Shown: positions 47,445-57,200 of the stretch, piece after piece
Layout of the letters: every line of letters begins with the position of its first letter
Position numbering within the stretch: the stretch's first letter is position 1
From: Spirochaetia bacterium
GTDB taxonomy: Bacteria > Spirochaetota > Spirochaetia > Treponematales > Rectinemataceae
NCBI GenBank assembly: GCA_029975555.1
Contig: JARKOY010000024.1
Span: forward strand, 62,001 to 126,000
Direction of reading: 5' to 3'
Length of the DNA: 64,000 nt
The notes under the pieces: model-generated
Told to the model about the DNA's origin: nothing
Databases searched by the model: none
Seen by the model: only the letters and a program-made list of their open reading frames with translations
Program-made: the position numbers and the translations under genes

Positions 47445-47810
47445 CTAGAATGTAATGCCGGCTTTTCTAACACCATCGGCGATCGCCTTCACGACGCCGT
47501 GGTACTTGTAGCCGTTTCTGTCGAACACTACCTGGGTAATGCCTTTTTCCAGGAGCCGTTTGCCGAGTTCTTCGCCGATCGTCGCGCCGGTCTGGACGGT
47601 GGGCCGAAGGCTGCGGAACTGCTGTTCCATCGTCGACACGCTCGCGAGCGTGTGCCCCGCCACATCGTCGATCGCCTGCACATAGAGGTGGAGGTTCGAC
47701 CGGAACACGGACAGGCGCGGCTTCTCCGCGGTACCCGCGAGGGTCTTGCGGACGTGGGCCCGGCGTTTTTCGCGCCGGCGGATCTTATCTGATAGTTCTC
47801 TTACGCTCAT
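47445..47810 (-). CDS. rplR: 50S ribosomal protein L18
   Basis: A 121-residue L18 that binds 5S r[23 protein letters not shown] and [14 protein letters not shown] are the family signature, [20 protein letters not shown] the conserved end. It starts ten bases after rplF. Confidence 0.97.
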   Translation of the reverse strand: MSVRELSDKIRRREKRRAHVRKTLAGTAEKPRLSVFRSNLHLYVQAIDDVAGHTLASVSTMEQQFRSLRPTVQTGATIGEELGKRLLEKGITQVVFDRNGYKYHGVVKAIADGVRKAGITF

Positions 47811-47820
47811 GCTCTCTGCC

Positions 47821-48363
47821 TCACTTCACGCCGGTCTTGCCGACTTTCCTGCGGATTCTCTCTTCTTCGTAGCGGATGCCCTTTCCCTTATAAGGCTCAG
47901 GCCCGCGGAGAGACCGCACTTCACTGGCAAACTTGCCGACTTTGGCACGATCGATGCCTTCGATGACAATCCTCTGTCCGTTCTGTTCGACGGAAACCTT
48001 GAGACCTTCGGGAATCACCGCGGCGACGTCGGTCGAATATCCGATGCTGAGCACCAGGAGGTTGCCCTGAACTTCGGCGCGATACCCGACGCCGCTCACC
48101 ACCAGCGCGCGCTTAAACCCTTGCGTCACGCCGATGACCATATTGTTGAGCAAACTGCGATACAGTCCGTGGTATGCTCTCGCCTGCTTGGAATCATTCT
48201 TGCGCTCCACGACCGCAGCGCCATCTTTGACGGCAATCGTAACGTCGGGGCGGTATTCCTGAGAAAGCCTGCCCTTCGGTCCCTCCACGTGGAAGACCGT
48301 CGGTTCGACAGTCACTTTCACACCCTGTGGGATCACAACAGGCCGCATTCCAATTCTCGACAT
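47821..48363 (-). CDS. rplF: 50S ribosomal protein L6
   Basis: A 180-residue L6 near the factor-binding stalk base. [20 protein letters not shown] starts it; the second repeat ends with [20 protein letters not shown], the family signature. Standard length and order after rpsH. Confidence 0.97.
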   Translation of the reverse strand: MSRIGMRPVVIPQGVKVTVEPTVFHVEGPKGRLSQEYRPDVTIAVKDGAAVVERKNDSKQARAYHGLYRSLLNNMVIGVTQGFKRALVVSGVGYRAEVQGNLLVLSIGYSTDVAAVIPEGLKVSVEQNGQRIVIEGIDRAKVGKFASEVRSLRGPEPYKGKGIRYEEERIRRKVGKTGVK

Positions 48364-48377
48364 ACGTGTACCTCGCC

Positions 48378-48776
48378 TTACCAGACCGTGCAGATGAGCT
48401 CGCCGCCGACTTGCTTCTCCACGGCTTTCCTGCCGGTGATGACGCCATCGGAAGTCGAAACGATCATGATTCCATAGCCATTGAGAATGCGCGGCATGTC
48501 GCGGTATCCGGTATAGACGCGACGCCCCGGCTTGGAAACCTTACTCAGCCCATGGATGATGGGGTTGTTCTCCTCGTCATACTTGAGGAAAATGCGGATA
48601 AAATTCTGCCCCTCGGTCTGAATCTTCTTAAAATTCTTGATATAGCCCTCGGTCTTGAGTATCTTCACGATCTCAAGTTTGAGCTTGGAAGTCGGGATGT
48701 CGACCTTCTCATGCCGGGCCATATTTGCGTTCCGGATTTTAGTCAGCATGTCCGCAATGGGATCAGATACGCTCAT
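48378..48776 (-). CDS. rpsH: 30S ribosomal protein S8
   Basis: A 132-residue S8, binder of 16S helix 21. [20 protein letters not shown] at the start and [20 protein letters not shown] near the end are the diagnostic blocks. In E. coli S8 represses the spc operon; no matching leader was sought here. Confidence 0.97.
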   Translation of the reverse strand: MSVSDPIADMLTKIRNANMARHEKVDIPTSKLKLEIVKILKTEGYIKNFKKIQTEGQNFIRIFLKYDEENNPIIHGLSKVSKPGRRVYTGYRDMPRILNGYGIMIVSTSDGVITGRKAVEKQVGGELICTVW

Positions 48777-48785
48777 TGCACCCTC

Positions 48786-48971
48786 CTACCAGCTCGATTT
48801 CGTCACGCCCGGCAATTTGCCTTCGGAAGCGAGCTTCCGGAAGCAAATGCGGCACATATCGAATTTTCTCATATAGCCGCGCGGGCGGCCGCAGATTTTG
48901 CACCGACGGACCAGACGAGTCGAATATTTTGGCGTCTTCAACGCCTTCAGAATCATCGCTTTTCGAGCCAT
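48786..48971 (-). CDS. rpsZ: 30S ribosomal protein S14, type Z
   Basis: A 61-residue zinc-binding S14: [20 protein letters not shown] supplies the four cysteines. This is the short C+ type also found in Gram-positives, not the 100-residue zinc-free type. Located between rplE and rpsH as usual. Confidence 0.97.
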   Translation of the reverse strand: MARKAMILKALKTPKYSTRLVRRCKICGRPRGYMRKFDMCRICFRKLASEGKLPGVTKSSW

Positions 48972-48982
48972 GTACGCCTTCC

Positions 48983-49543
48983 TTATTTCCTGAAGGGCAT
49001 GCCCAATCTGGCAAGAAGGCTCTTCGCCTCCGTGTCAGTCTCGGCTGTTGTCACAATCGAGACGCTAAGCCCCATAACTTTCTCGATCTTGTCGAAATCA
49101 ATCTCCGGGAAAATGATCTGCTCGGTAAGGCCAAGGGTGTAGTTGCCATGACCGTCGAATCCGTTCGGATTGACGCCACGGAAATCCTTGACGCGGGGGA
49201 GCGCGACGTTCATGAGCCTGTCGAGGAATTCCCACATCTGGTTTCCCCTGAGCGTGACGCGGGCGCCGATCTCCTGGCCTTTGCGGATCTTGAAGTTTGC
49301 GATGGACTTCTTCGCCTTCGTCTTGACCGCATGCTGGCCAGTGATGGTTTCGATGTCGCTGATCGCGGCATCGAGCAGCTTCTTGTTCTCGCGCGCCTCG
49401 CCGACCCCCATCGACACGATGACTTTCACGAGTCGGGGCACCTGCATCATGGACGTGTAGCCGAGCTCTTTGAAGAGCTCAGGCGCCACCTTTTCGCGGT
49501 AGAGTTTCTTAAGTCGGGGGATATACACTTTCGCTTGCGCCAT
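48983..49543 (-). CDS. rplE: 50S ribosomal protein L5
   Basis: A 186-residue L5 contacting 5S rRNA and P-site t[23 protein letters not shown] and [15 protein letters not shown] are the signature blocks, [20 protein letters not shown] the end. ATG 49543 overlaps the rplX stop (TGATG), indicating coupling; a longer frame of six codons is not supported. Confidence 0.97.
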   Translation of the reverse strand: MAQAKVYIPRLKKLYREKVAPELFKELGYTSMMQVPRLVKVIVSMGVGEARENKKLLDAAISDIETITGQHAVKTKAKKSIANFKIRKGQEIGARVTLRGNQMWEFLDRLMNVALPRVKDFRGVNPNGFDGHGNYTLGLTEQIIFPEIDFDKIEKVMGLSVSIVTTAETDTEAKSLLARLGMPFRK

Positions 49544-49863
49544 CAGAGGACCTCCCCGCATTTTCTGCAGACTCGCTTCGTCTGGCCATCGACGATCTTG
49601 TAGCCAGCGCGGACGGGCTTATTGCACTTCTTGCACACGATCATCACGTTCGAGATGTGAAGCGGTGCTTCGACTTCCACGATGCCGCCGCGGTCGGTCT
49701 GCGATCTCTTTTTCATGGCCTTCTTCACCATGTTGATCCCCGACACGATCACGCGGCCCTTCTCACGGTCGATCTTGAGGATCTTCCCCTGTTTGCCCCG
49801 ATCCTTGCCGGCGATAACCTGGACAAGGTCTTCTCTTCGAAGTTTGTATTTTGCATTCGCCAT
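49543..49863 (-). CDS. rplX: 50S ribosomal protein L24
   Basis: A 106-residue L24, an assembly-initiating protein. The KOW motif is in [21 protein letters not shown]-terminal zinc-ribbon-like pair is visible ([13 protein letters not shown] and [10 protein letters not shown]), a form found in some bacterial L24 proteins. ATG 49863 has GAGGAG eight bases upstream. Confidence 0.96.
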   Translation of the reverse strand: MANAKYKLRREDLVQVIAGKDRGKQGKILKIDREKGRVIVSGINMVKKAMKKRSQTDRGGIVEVEAPLHISNVMIVCKKCNKPVRAGYKIVDGQTKRVCRKCGEVL

Positions 49864-49874
49864 CTTCAAACTCC

Positions 49875-50243
49875 TCACAAGACCTCAGGGGCGAGAGAGA
49901 TGATTTTCATGTAATCCTTCTCGCGCAGTTCACGCGCAACCGGCCCGAAGATGCGCTTGCCTTTCGGGTTTTTGTTCGCATCGATGATCACGCACGCGTT
50001 GTCATCGAACCTGATATAGGTGCCATCGGGCCGCTTGTATTCCTTGTGCGTCCGCACGACGACCGCCTTTTCCACCGCCCCTTTCCTGATCGCCGAGTTG
50101 GGCAGTGCGGTCTTCACCGCGACGACGATGATGTCTCCCACGCTCGCATATCTCCGTCGCGTACCCCCGAGGACCTTGATGCACTGAACGGTCTTCGCAC
50201 CTGAGTTGTCGGCGACATTCAGCATGCTTTCTACCTGAATCAT
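49875..50243 (-). CDS. rplN: 50S ribosomal protein L14
   Basis: A 122-residue L14 at the subunit interface. [20 protein letters not shown] opens it, and [20 protein letters not shown] and [14 protein letters not shown] are the family signatures. It starts 16 bases after rpsQ. Confidence 0.97.
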   Translation of the reverse strand: MIQVESMLNVADNSGAKTVQCIKVLGGTRRRYASVGDIIVVAVKTALPNSAIRKGAVEKAVVVRTHKEYKRPDGTYIRFDDNACVIIDANKNPKGKRIFGPVARELREKDYMKIISLAPEVL

Positions 50244-50259
50244 AACCTACTCCCGCTCG

Positions 50260-50532
50260 TTATTTCGCCCGCTCGACGATTTCGACAAGCCGCCACCGCT
50301 TTTCCCGCGACAAGGGCCTGCATTCGACCACCGAAACGGTATCGCCGACATGCGCTTCGTTGTGCTCGTCGTGGGCTTTTACGCGCTTCGTCCTGTTGAC
50401 ATACTTTCTGTAGAGGGGGTGGAGCTTGCGCATAATAATTTCGACAACGATGGTTTTGTCATTCTTGTCCGAAACTACGATGCCTTGAAGAACAAGCTTG
50501 CCCTCAGTCATTTTCTGGATATTGGTATCCAC
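50260..50532 (-). CDS. rpsQ: 30S ribosomal protein S17
   Basis: A 90-residue OB-fold S17. [20 protein letters not shown] and [20 protein letters not shown], then LSREKRWRL, match the family. Standard order rpmC-rpsQ-rplN. Confidence 0.97.
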   Translation of the reverse strand: MDTNIQKMTEGKLVLQGIVVSDKNDKTIVVEIIMRKLHPLYRKYVNRTKRVKAHDEHNEAHVGDTVSVVECRPLSREKRWRLVEIVERAK

Positions 50533-50550
50533 GTTCCGTCTCCTGAAGAA

Positions 50551-50757
50551 TTATGCCTTCTTCGCGGCGCCGCTGCGCTGGGCCTCGGCGATCCTCGTTT
50601 CGATCCGCGCGATTTGGCGGCGGAGATTTCTCTTCTCGAGAGGATTCTCGACGTGCCCGACCACCATCTGGAATCGAAGGTCAAAATATTTCTTTCTCAG
50701 CTCGCTGCGCTTGACGAGCAGCTCTTCCAGCTTCATATCCTTGAACGAATTCTTCAT
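50551..50757 (-). CDS. rpmC: 50S ribosomal protein L29
   Basis: A 68-residue helical-hairpin L29: MKLEELLVKRSELRKKYFDL and NLRRQIARIETRIAE. ATG 50757 is chosen, with GGAG eight bases upstream; the GTG three codons earlier lacks a site and overlaps the rplP stop. Confidence 0.95.
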   Translation of the reverse strand: MKNSFKDMKLEELLVKRSELRKKYFDLRFQMVVGHVENPLEKRNLRRQIARIETRIAEAQRSGAAKKA

Positions 50758-50762
50758 GGCGA

Positions 50763-51179
50763 TCACTCCGTTTCCGCGCGCACCGCGAATCTGGTCTTCA
50801 CGGGGAGCTTAGAGCCAGCGAGGCGCATAGCCTCTTCTGCCACTTTCGGCTCGACGCCGGAAAGCTCGAACAACACGGTGCCCGGCTTGACCACCGCAAC
50901 CCAATACTCCGGGCCAGGCTTACCGCGTCCCATGCGGGTCTCGGCCGGCTTCTTGGAATACGGCTTGTCCGGAAAGATGCGAATCCACATCTTGCCACCG
51001 CGCTTGATGTAACGGTTGAGCGCGATACGGGCAGCCTCGATCTGACGGTTCGTAATCCAGTGCGGCTCCAGGCTCACGAGGCCATAGTCGCCGAACGCGA
51101 TGGTATTGCCCGAATGCGCCTCTCCGTGGATTCGACCGCGCTGCTGCTTTCTGTGTTTTACTCTCTTCGGTAACAGCAT
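50763..51179 (-). CDS. rplP: 50S ribosomal protein L16
   Basis: A 138-residue L16 near the A site. [20 protein letters not shown], then [20 protein letters not shown], and [20 protein letters not shown] are the conserved parts; Arg81-type hydroxylation site context ([16 protein letters not shown]) is present. It starts three bases after rpsC. Confidence 0.97.
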   Translation of the reverse strand: MLLPKRVKHRKQQRGRIHGEAHSGNTIAFGDYGLVSLEPHWITNRQIEAARIALNRYIKRGGKMWIRIFPDKPYSKKPAETRMGRGKPGPEYWVAVVKPGTVLFELSGVEPKVAEEAMRLAGSKLPVKTRFAVRAETE

Positions 51180-51182
51180 AGA

Positions 51183-52013
51183 TTAGCTCCTTGCCTCACC
51201 TTCCGCTTGGTCTGCTTCAGGTTTGGGGTTGGGTCTGCGTTCACCTCGTTCGGAGCGCTCTCCGCGCTCATGGCGCTCACGCCGTTCCTGACCGCCCTCC
51301 CTGCGCTCTCCGCGAGCATCGCCCGCGGTCTCCCGCCGCGACCTCTTCGCGAGCTGGCCAGCATCTTCGTTCTTATCCTGGGTATACACCATACCCTGAT
51401 AAATCCAAACCTTCACACCGATCTTTCCGAAGGTGGTGTCTGCTTCCGCAAACCCATAGTCGATATCGGCACGGAGGGTGTGCAGGGGAATTCGACCATC
51501 CTTAAGCTCTTCGGTGCGCGACATGTCGGCGCCGCCGAGGCGGCCAGAAAGCCTAACCTTGCAGCCCTGCGCCCCTGCCTTCAGCGCGTTCTGAATTGCG
51601 GACTTCATAGCCCTGCGGAAGGACTGCCTGTTTTCGAGCTGACGGGCAATATTCTGGGCGACAATCTGGGCATTGGTGTCGACTTTCTTGATCTCTTTGA
51701 TCTTGATCTGCAGCTTTTTCTGCGTGATCTTCTGAATCTCGGCGCCGATCTTGTCGATGTTCGCCCCTTTGGTCCCGATGAGGACGCCTGGACGCGCGCT
51801 GTGAATCACGATGGTGACGCGCTGCGGATGGCGGATGATCTCGATTTCGGAGATGTCCGCGCCCTTGGTTTCCGGCAGCTCGAGGAGACGGCGACGGATC
51901 GCAAGATCTTCGTGAAGGGTTTTCGCATACTCACGGGGTTCGACGTACCAGTGCGAACTCCAGTCCTTGTTGATGCCGATTCTCAATCCAATCGGACTTA
52001 CTTTCTGACCCAC
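51183..52013 (-). CDS. rpsC: 30S ribosomal protein S3 with charged C-terminal tail
   Basis: A 276-residue S3. [20 protein letters not shown], the KH domain ([20 protein letters not shown]) and the C-terminal domain ([20 protein letters not shown]) are normal. After about residue 218 there is a 55-residue low-complexity tail rich in Arg, Glu and Gly ([20 protein letters not shown], then [16 protein letters not shown]), longer than in most bacteria, where S3 ends near 220-240. The tail would lie on the solvent side near mRNA entry. It starts one base after rplV ends. Confidence 0.96.
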   Translation of the reverse strand: MGQKVSPIGLRIGINKDWSSHWYVEPREYAKTLHEDLAIRRRLLELPETKGADISEIEIIRHPQRVTIVIHSARPGVLIGTKGANIDKIGAEIQKITQKKLQIKIKEIKKVDTNAQIVAQNIARQLENRQSFRRAMKSAIQNALKAGAQGCKVRLSGRLGGADMSRTEELKDGRIPLHTLRADIDYGFAEADTTFGKIGVKVWIYQGMVYTQDKNEDAGQLAKRSRRETAGDARGERREGGQERRERHERGERSERGERRPNPKPEADQAEGEARS

Positions 52014-52014
52014 C

Positions 52015-52383
52015 TTACGCCTCCGTCTTCTTGCCGATTTCGTCGACGATGCACGAGATGTGGCACATGCGTCTCAGCTGCATATCAGCCCTGCCTCGGG
52101 CACGAAACCAAACCCTTTTAAGCCTCGGTCCCTCATCGATGCGCAGCTCTTTGATGTAGAGCATATCCTCGCCGAGCTTGCGATTCTTGTTCAGAGCATT
52201 TGCAGCCGCGGAGGAAACCACCTTGCGGATCAGTCTGGCGCCCTTGTGCGGCATATTTTCAAGGATGGCCATGGCTTCGACGTACGGCTTGGCGCGAACG
52301 AGATCGGCGACCGGGCGCACCTTGAAAGGCGAAGCGATCAGCCATTTCGACGTGGCTCTATAGCCAGTTTTTGTATTCGCCAT
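52015..52383 (-). CDS. rplV: 50S ribosomal protein L22
   Basis: A 122-residue L22 whose beta-hairpin lines the exit tunnel. [20 protein letters not shown] and the signature [20 protein letters not shown] are seen. ATG 52383 is set by homology; the longer frame is read through rpsS. The macrolide-relevant hairpin tip looks ordinary. Confidence 0.97.
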   Translation of the reverse strand: MANTKTGYRATSKWLIASPFKVRPVADLVRAKPYVEAMAILENMPHKGARLIRKVVSSAAANALNKNRKLGEDMLYIKELRIDEGPRLKRVWFRARGRADMQLRRMCHISCIVDEIGKKTEA

Positions 52384-52393
52384 TTCAGCACCC

Positions 52394-52675
52394 CTACTTC
52401 TTCTCGGCTTTCTTGTCGCTCCCGGCGTGCCCACGGAAGACACGGGTGGGAGCGAATTCGCCGAGCTTGTGGCCAACGAGGTTCTCCGTCACATAGACGG
52501 GTATCCACGTCTTGCCGTTATATACAGAGATTGTCTGGCCGACCATTTCGGGAATGATGGTCGATGTGCGGGAGTAGGTCTTGATAAGTTTCTTCTCCCC
52601 CGCCCTGCTCATCTCGATTACCTTCTTGTACAGGCTCTTCTCGATGAAGGGCCCTTTCTTCACGGACCTAGACAC
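52394..52675 (-). CDS. rpsS: 30S ribosomal protein S19
   Basis: A 93-residue S19 of the 30S head. [40 protein letters not shown] and the signature [20 protein letters not shown]. Standard S10-operon order between rplB and rplV. Confidence 0.97.
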   Translation of the reverse strand: MSRSVKKGPFIEKSLYKKVIEMSRAGEKKLIKTYSRTSTIIPEMVGQTISVYNGKTWIPVYVTENLVGHKLGEFAPTRVFRGHAGSDKKAEKK

Positions 52676-52692
52676 GGGTTTACTCCTCTATC

Positions 52693-53523
52693 TCACTTGC
52701 GCCGCTTGACGATGAAGCGGCTCGACGGCTTGTGTGGATCACGGGTCTTATAGCCCTTCGCCGGCTGACCCCACGGAGATACAGGCTGTTTGTATCCCTT
52801 GCCTCGCCCTTCTCCACCACCGTGCGGATGGTCGACCGGGTTCATGACGGTACCGCGCACGGTCGGTCTGATGCCGAGCCAGCGCGTACGTCCCGCCTTC
52901 CCAATCCGCTCATTCATGTGCTCATCGTTGCCCACCTGGCCGACGGTCGCCATACACTTTTTGAACACCATGCGCTGCTCGCCCGACGGCAGCCTGAGCA
53001 CGACATAGTCGCCTTCCTGGGCAGCGATGAGCGCGCTCACGCCTGCGGAGCGGGCGAGCTGTCCGCCGCGCCCGAGCGTCAGCTCGACATTGTGCACGGT
53101 GAAGCCGACCGGGATCTTCTCCAGCGGAAGGGCGTTGCCAATCTCTGGCGCGGCGCCGGGGCCCGACAGAATGGTCTGACCGACCTTAAGCCCCTTCGGG
53201 CTGAGAATGTAGCGCTTTTCCCCATCCGCATAGGTAATGAGGGCGATGTTCGCGCTGCGGTTGGGATCGTACTCGATGCTGGTCACCTTGCCCGGCACTC
53301 CGAACTTGTCACGCCTGAAATCGATGACTCTGTATCGACGCTTGTGGCCGCCGCCGTGGTGTCGCACTGAGATGCGACCGTTCGAAGCCCTGCCGCCCGT
53401 GCTCTTCTTGCCCACAGTGAGCGACTTGACCGGCCGGTTCTCTTTGCTCGTGAGCTCTTCGTTGATCACCTGCACACGGTGGCGGAGTCCAGGCGTTACA
53501 GGTCTAAATGTTCTGATCGCCAT
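52693..53523 (-). CDS. rplB: 50S ribosomal protein L2
   Basis: A 276-residue L2 needed for subunit joining and peptidyl-transferase centre structure. The domain with [20 protein letters not shown] and the highly conserved [20 protein letters not shown] are intact, including the essential histidine of the HPHGGG loop. Confidence 0.98.
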   Translation of the reverse strand: MAIRTFRPVTPGLRHRVQVINEELTSKENRPVKSLTVGKKSTGGRASNGRISVRHHGGGHKRRYRVIDFRRDKFGVPGKVTSIEYDPNRSANIALITYADGEKRYILSPKGLKVGQTILSGPGAAPEIGNALPLEKIPVGFTVHNVELTLGRGGQLARSAGVSALIAAQEGDYVVLRLPSGEQRMVFKKCMATVGQVGNDEHMNERIGKAGRTRWLGIRPTVRGTVMNPVDHPHGGGEGRGKGYKQPVSPWGQPAKGYKTRDPHKPSSRFIVKRRK

Positions 53524-53539
53524 AGTTCTTCCTCACTCC

Positions 53540-53824
53540 TCATGCGCCTTCGAACACTCTGATCGTCTCGCCCTTCTGGAGCCTGACAATCGCCTTTTTC
53601 CACTCCGCAGTGCGCCCAAGCCTGCCACGCAGCCGTTTCGGCTTCGAGGTGACGTTGATCACTTTGCAGCTTACGGGGTGCACACCGAAGGTCTTGGCAA
53701 CGGCCTCCATGATCATCGGCTTCGTCGCCCTAGGGTCAACTTTGAAGATGTACTGGCCCATTTCGCGCATGATATTGCTCTTCTCGGAGAGCACCGGCTC
53801 AATAAGAATCGCATCATATTCCAT
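53540..53824 (-). CDS. rplW: 50S ribosomal protein L23
   Basis: A 94-residue L23 at the tunnel exit, docking site for trigger factor and SRP. ILIEPVLSEKSNIMREMGQY and GRTAEWKKAIVRLQKGETI are family blocks. It begins two bases after rplD ends. Confidence 0.96.
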   Translation of the reverse strand: MEYDAILIEPVLSEKSNIMREMGQYIFKVDPRATKPMIMEAVAKTFGVHPVSCKVINVTSKPKRLRGRLGRTAEWKKAIVRLQKGETIRVFEGA

Positions 53825-53826
53825 AC

Positions 53827-54474
53827 TCAGCTCTCCTTCGTCACGCCGGCGTAGAACTCATTGAGCTTCGCCGAAGCACCTTCCATCATGATGACTCTGC
53901 GGGCATAGAAAAGATCATGCGCGCGCAGACGATTGTAGGTGAGGTAGCTCAACCAGGGAATGTTCCTGGCAGCGCGCTTCACCATGGGATCGTCATCCCT
54001 GAGGATGAGGACCGTCCTCTCAGGGATCTTGACGTCGACCACATTCGCGAGCACCTTCAGAAGGTCCTTCGTCTTTCCGGACTCGACGGTAAAGTCCTCC
54101 ACGATCGAAACGAGGCCGTCCTGAACTTTCAGGCTCAAAATAGTCTTCAGCGAAAGCTGTTTTTCTTTGCGCGGAAGCGAATAGGAATAATCTCTGGGCT
54201 TCGGCCCAAAAGAGATGCCGCCGCCGACATAGATGTTCGACTTCAAATCGCCGTGGCGAGAACGACCGCCACCCTTCTGGGCAAACGGCTTACGATTGGT
54301 CCCATGGACCTCGCCGCGATCCTTCGTCGACGCGGTGCCCACGCGAGCATTCGCAAGCTCGTTGTTCACCGCATACCAAATAACGTCCTCATTGATTGGC
54401 AATCCGAAGACGGCATCGGACAGCTCAATTGTTCTGAGCTCTTTCCCGCTCAGGGAAATTACTTTGCCTTCCAT
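53827..54474 (-). CDS. rplD: 50S ribosomal protein L4
   Basis: A 215-residue L4 with a tunnel-reaching loop: GTASTKDRGEVHGTNRKPFA, then QKGGGRSRHGDLKSNIYVGG and FGPKPRDYSYSLPRKEKQLS. L4 controls the S10 operon in E. coli; a hairpin upstream of rplC is noted separately. Length is normal. Confidence 0.97.
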   Translation of the reverse strand: MEGKVISLSGKELRTIELSDAVFGLPINEDVIWYAVNNELANARVGTASTKDRGEVHGTNRKPFAQKGGGRSRHGDLKSNIYVGGGISFGPKPRDYSYSLPRKEKQLSLKTILSLKVQDGLVSIVEDFTVESGKTKDLLKVLANVVDVKIPERTVLILRDDDPMVKRAARNIPWLSYLTYNRLRAHDLFYARRVIMMEGASAKLNEFYAGVTKES

Positions 54475-54488
54475 ACAGTCCTCCGCCT

Positions 54489-55112
54489 TCAGCTCTTCTT
54501 AATCGATTTGCGAATCAGGACATCGCAATTCCGCGGTCCAGGAAGTGCGCCGCGGATGAGCACCACGCCTTTCTGCACATCGACCCTCACGACCTTGAGG
54601 TTCTGCACGGTCACCCGCTCGTTGCCCATGTGGCCGGGCATCTTTATGTTCTTGAAGCTGTGGTGCGGGTAGGTGCTGTTGCCGGTCGAACCCGGTTCGC
54701 GGTGGAACTTAGAGCCGTGCGACGCACGGCCGCCGTCAAAGCCCCAGCGCTTGACGACACCCTGGAAGCCCTTCCCCTTCGAACGGGCCACAACGTCGAC
54801 GAAGCGCACTCCCTCGAGCACAGAAGCGTCGAGGGCCTGGCCGACTTCGACCTGTTTTTCAAAATCCCTAAACTCGCGGAGAATTCTCGTAGGCGCGACA
54901 CCCTCGGGGAACTGGCCGGCATAGGGCTTCGTGACGCGAGATTTCTTCTTCTCGTAGACGCCGACGAGGACGGCATTGTAGCCATCTTTCTCGGCAGTCT
55001 TTACGCCGACCACCGTATTAGGGACAACTTGAACGACCGTCACGGGCACAACACGGCCCGTTTCGTCGAACACCTGCGTCATCCCCACCTTCTTTCCAAT
55101 GACACCGATCAT
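54489..55112 (-). CDS. rplC: 50S ribosomal protein L3
   Basis: A 207-residue L3 reaching toward the peptidyl-transferase centre. MIGVIGKKVGMTQVFDETGR begins it; the central GFQGVVKRWGFDGGRASHGS and the finger loop GSTGNSTYPHHSFKNIKMPG are present. The 81-base gap from rpsJ holds a strong hairpin. Confidence 0.97.
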   Translation of the reverse strand: MIGVIGKKVGMTQVFDETGRVVPVTVVQVVPNTVVGVKTAEKDGYNAVLVGVYEKKKSRVTKPYAGQFPEGVAPTRILREFRDFEKQVEVGQALDASVLEGVRFVDVVARSKGKGFQGVVKRWGFDGGRASHGSKFHREPGSTGNSTYPHHSFKNIKMPGHMGNERVTVQNLKVVRVDVQKGVVLIRGALPGPRNCDVLIRKSIKKS

Positions 55113-55129
55113 TCGGCACTCCTGCGTTG

Positions 55130-55156
55130 AACGCTTCCGGCACAGAGCCGGGCGTT
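55130..55156 (-). promoter_or_regulatory. hairpin in the rpsJ-rplC gap
   Basis: Two stacked stems, AACGC/GCGTT outside and CCGGC/GCCGG inside, around TCTGT, located 18 bases upstream of the rplC start. It could shield or regulate rplC translation, perhaps through a ribosomal protein; this is inference. Confidence 0.45.
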
Positions 55157-55193
55157 ACGGCATTAAAAGACTCTGTCGCGACGGACAAAGGTT

Positions 55194-55499
55194 TTACTGT
55201 TTGATTTCGACATCGATTCCCGAGGGAAGTTCGAGCTTCATGAGCGCATCCATGACTTCAGGCGTCGGCTCGATGATGTCGATGAGGCGCTTGTGCGTCC
55301 TCATTTCGAACTGTTCCCGGCTTTTCTTGTGCACGTGAGGAGAGCGCAGGACCGTAAATTTGTTGATGCGCGTAGGAAGAGGCACCGGCCCGGAAACCTT
55401 CGACCCCGCATCCTGCACGGTCTTGATAATACTCTTGGCGCTGTCGTCGACAAGGCGCACATCAAAGCCTCTAAGCCTGACTCGGATTCTGTCTTTCAT
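55194..55499 (-). CDS. rpsJ: 30S ribosomal protein S10
   Basis: A 101-residue S10, also the NusE antitermination factor. [20 protein letters not shown] and the signature [20 protein letters not shown] are clear. ATG 55499 has GGAGG five bases upstream. It is first of the S10 cluster and lies 204 bases after tuf, with a terminator in between. Confidence 0.97.
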   Translation of the reverse strand: MKDRIRVRLRGFDVRLVDDSAKSIIKTVQDAGSKVSGPVPLPTRINKFTVLRSPHVHKKSREQFEMRTHKRLIDIIEPTPEVMDALMKLELPSGIDVEIKQ

Positions 55500-55619
55500 C
55501 TTTCCTCCAAAGATCTCTTGCACCCGCATCGTCGGCCGTACCCGGGCAGGCGCGCCGACGACCCTGAGTGCCGACGGATTGGGGAACCCGTCGACGGCGA
55601 CACGGTCGCCAATTCACAC

Positions 55620-55648
55620 AAAAACGTGCCCCTGCCTACGAGGGGCAC
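55620..55648 (-). terminator. intrinsic terminator after tuf
   Basis: Minus strand: GTGCCCCT pairs perfectly with AGGGGCAC around a 7-base loop, followed by G and five T. It lies 55 bases after the tuf stop. If efficient, rpsJ needs its own promoter within 55500-55620, where I see no strong -10/-35 pair, so partial read-through is likely. Confidence 0.8.
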
Positions 55649-55703
55649 GCCATAATAGCACTCGTTTAAATGTTTGTCCAGTGGCCGTTTTGATGGACAA
55701 ACC

Positions 55704-56894
55704 TTATTCGATGATCTCGGTCACCTGGCCGGAAGCGACGGTGTGGCCACCTTCACGGATGGCGAACTTGAGCCCTTTTTCCATAGCGATCGGGTAGATG
55801 AGCTCAACCTCGATCTCGGTGTTGTCGCCAGGCATGACCATGTCCTTGCCTTCGGGAAGCTTGACCGCACCGGTGATGTCCGTCGTCCTAAAGTAGAACT
55901 GAGGGCGATAGCCGGTAAAGAACGGGCTGTGGCGGCCACCTTCCTCTTTGGAGAGGCAGTAGATCTGCCCTTTGAACTTGGTGTGCGGGGTGATGGTACC
56001 CGGCTTCGCGAGGACCTGGCCGCGTTCGACTTCCTTCTTGTCGATGCCGCGCAGAAGCGTACCGATGTTGTCGCCGGCCTGGCCTTCGTCGAGCACTTTG
56101 TTGAACATCTCGACGCCCGTGACCACCGTACTCTTGGTGGGGCGGATGCCGACGATCTCAACCGTGTCATTGACGTGGACGGTGCCGCGTTCGACACGAC
56201 CGGTCACAACAGTGCCGCGGCCAGAGATGGAGAACACGTCCTCGATCGGCATAAGGAAGGGCTTGTCGACGAGACGCACAGGATCAGGGAAGAAGCTGTC
56301 CATCGCATCGAGAAGCTCCTGGATGCACTTTGTGGCCTCGGGATTGTCGGGCTCAGTCATCGCCTTGAACGCAGAACCTCGGACAATGGGCGTCTTATCG
56401 CCAGGGAATCCGTAGAAGTTCAGAAGATCGCGCACTTCCTCTTCGACAATGTCGAGGAGCTCGGGGTCATCGACGAGATCGACCTTGTTCAAGAACACAA
56501 GGATCGCAGGAACGCCGACCTGACGAGCCAAAAGCACGTGCTCTCTGGTCTGGGGCATGACAGAGTCAGGGGCCGACACGACCAGAATGGCACCATCCAT
56601 CTGCGCGGCGCCGGTGATCATGTTCTTGATGTAGTCGGCGTGGCCCGGGCAGTCGATGTGCGCATAGTGACGCTTGTTGGACTGATACTCAAGGTGCCTC
56701 GTGTTGATGGTGATACCGCGCGCCTTCTCTTCCGGCGCATTGTCGATGTCTTCGTACTTGAGCACCTTGTCGCCGAACTTGCGCCCGCAGTACATGGTGA
56801 TGGCCGCACTCAGCGTCGTCTTGCCATGGTCGATGTGTCCGATGGTACCAACGTTCATATGAGGTTTGGTACGCTCGAATTTTTCTTTGGCCAT
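55704..56894 (-). CDS. tuf: elongation factor Tu
   Basis: A 396-residue EF-Tu. GTPase motifs are GHIDHGKT (G1), DCPGHADY (G3) and NKVDLVDD (G4); domains 2 and 3 follow with normal length. ATG 56894 is chosen, with AGGAGG eight bases upstream; a longer frame includes leader sequence. It delivers aminoacyl-tRNA to the ribosome. It has a strong promoter of its own and a terminator, so it can be expressed independently of EF-G and the S10 genes. Confidence 0.98.
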   Translation of the reverse strand: MAKEKFERTKPHMNVGTIGHIDHGKTTLSAAITMYCGRKFGDKVLKYEDIDNAPEEKARGITINTRHLEYQSNKRHYAHIDCPGHADYIKNMITGAAQMDGAILVVSAPDSVMPQTREHVLLARQVGVPAILVFLNKVDLVDDPELLDIVEEEVRDLLNFYGFPGDKTPIVRGSAFKAMTEPDNPEATKCIQELLDAMDSFFPDPVRLVDKPFLMPIEDVFSISGRGTVVTGRVERGTVHVNDTVEIVGIRPTKSTVVTGVEMFNKVLDEGQAGDNIGTLLRGIDKKEVERGQVLAKPGTITPHTKFKGQIYCLSKEEGGRHSPFFTGYRPQFYFRTTDITGAVKLPEGKDMVMPGDNTEIEVELIYPIAMEKGLKFAIREGGHTVASGQVTEIIE

Positions 56895-56965
56895 ATAAAT
56901 CTCCTCCTTGGCTTCGTCAACGGCACTCCACAGCGTTTCACAACATGAAAACTGCAAAGACACCG

Positions 56966-56988
56966 TCCGGCGGCACGATGCCGTCGGA
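56966..56988 (-). promoter_or_regulatory. hairpin in the tuf leader
   Basis: TCCGACGGC and GCCGCCGGA pair with one mismatch around ATCGT, in the predicted 120-base leader of tuf. Possible mRNA-stability or regulatory element. Confidence 0.35.
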
Positions 56989-57022
56989 TGCTACGCCATA
57001 ATTTACTCGTTTGGGCTTTCGG

Positions 57023-57051
57023 ATTATAAGCAAAGAATCAAGATTGCGCAA
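57023..57051 (-). promoter_or_regulatory. promoter of tuf
   Basis: Minus strand: TTGCGC (57046-57051), a 17-bp spacer and consensus TATAAT (57023-57028). The rest of the 306-base gap between tuf and the EF-G-like gene is AT-rich (57062-57120), with a GC-rich imperfect hairpin near 57135-57180 after the EF-G-like stop. Confidence 0.6.
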
Positions 57052-57200
57052 TAGCCCGATACGGCAACAGCAATTTTTTTTGCTCTTCACAAACAATTAT
57101 AATAATTATATCAGAAAAAACCACGTCTGTCAGGCGGGGCTGCGACTGGCGCGCCCCGAAGGCCGCCCCGGCCCCACAAGCCTTTCCACGTGCATTCCGA

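Noticed and set aside
55674-56948. 424-codon plus-strand frame opposite tuf
   Set aside because: Shadow of EF-Tu; long antisense frames opposite tuf are common in such codon usage, and the translation resembles no family.
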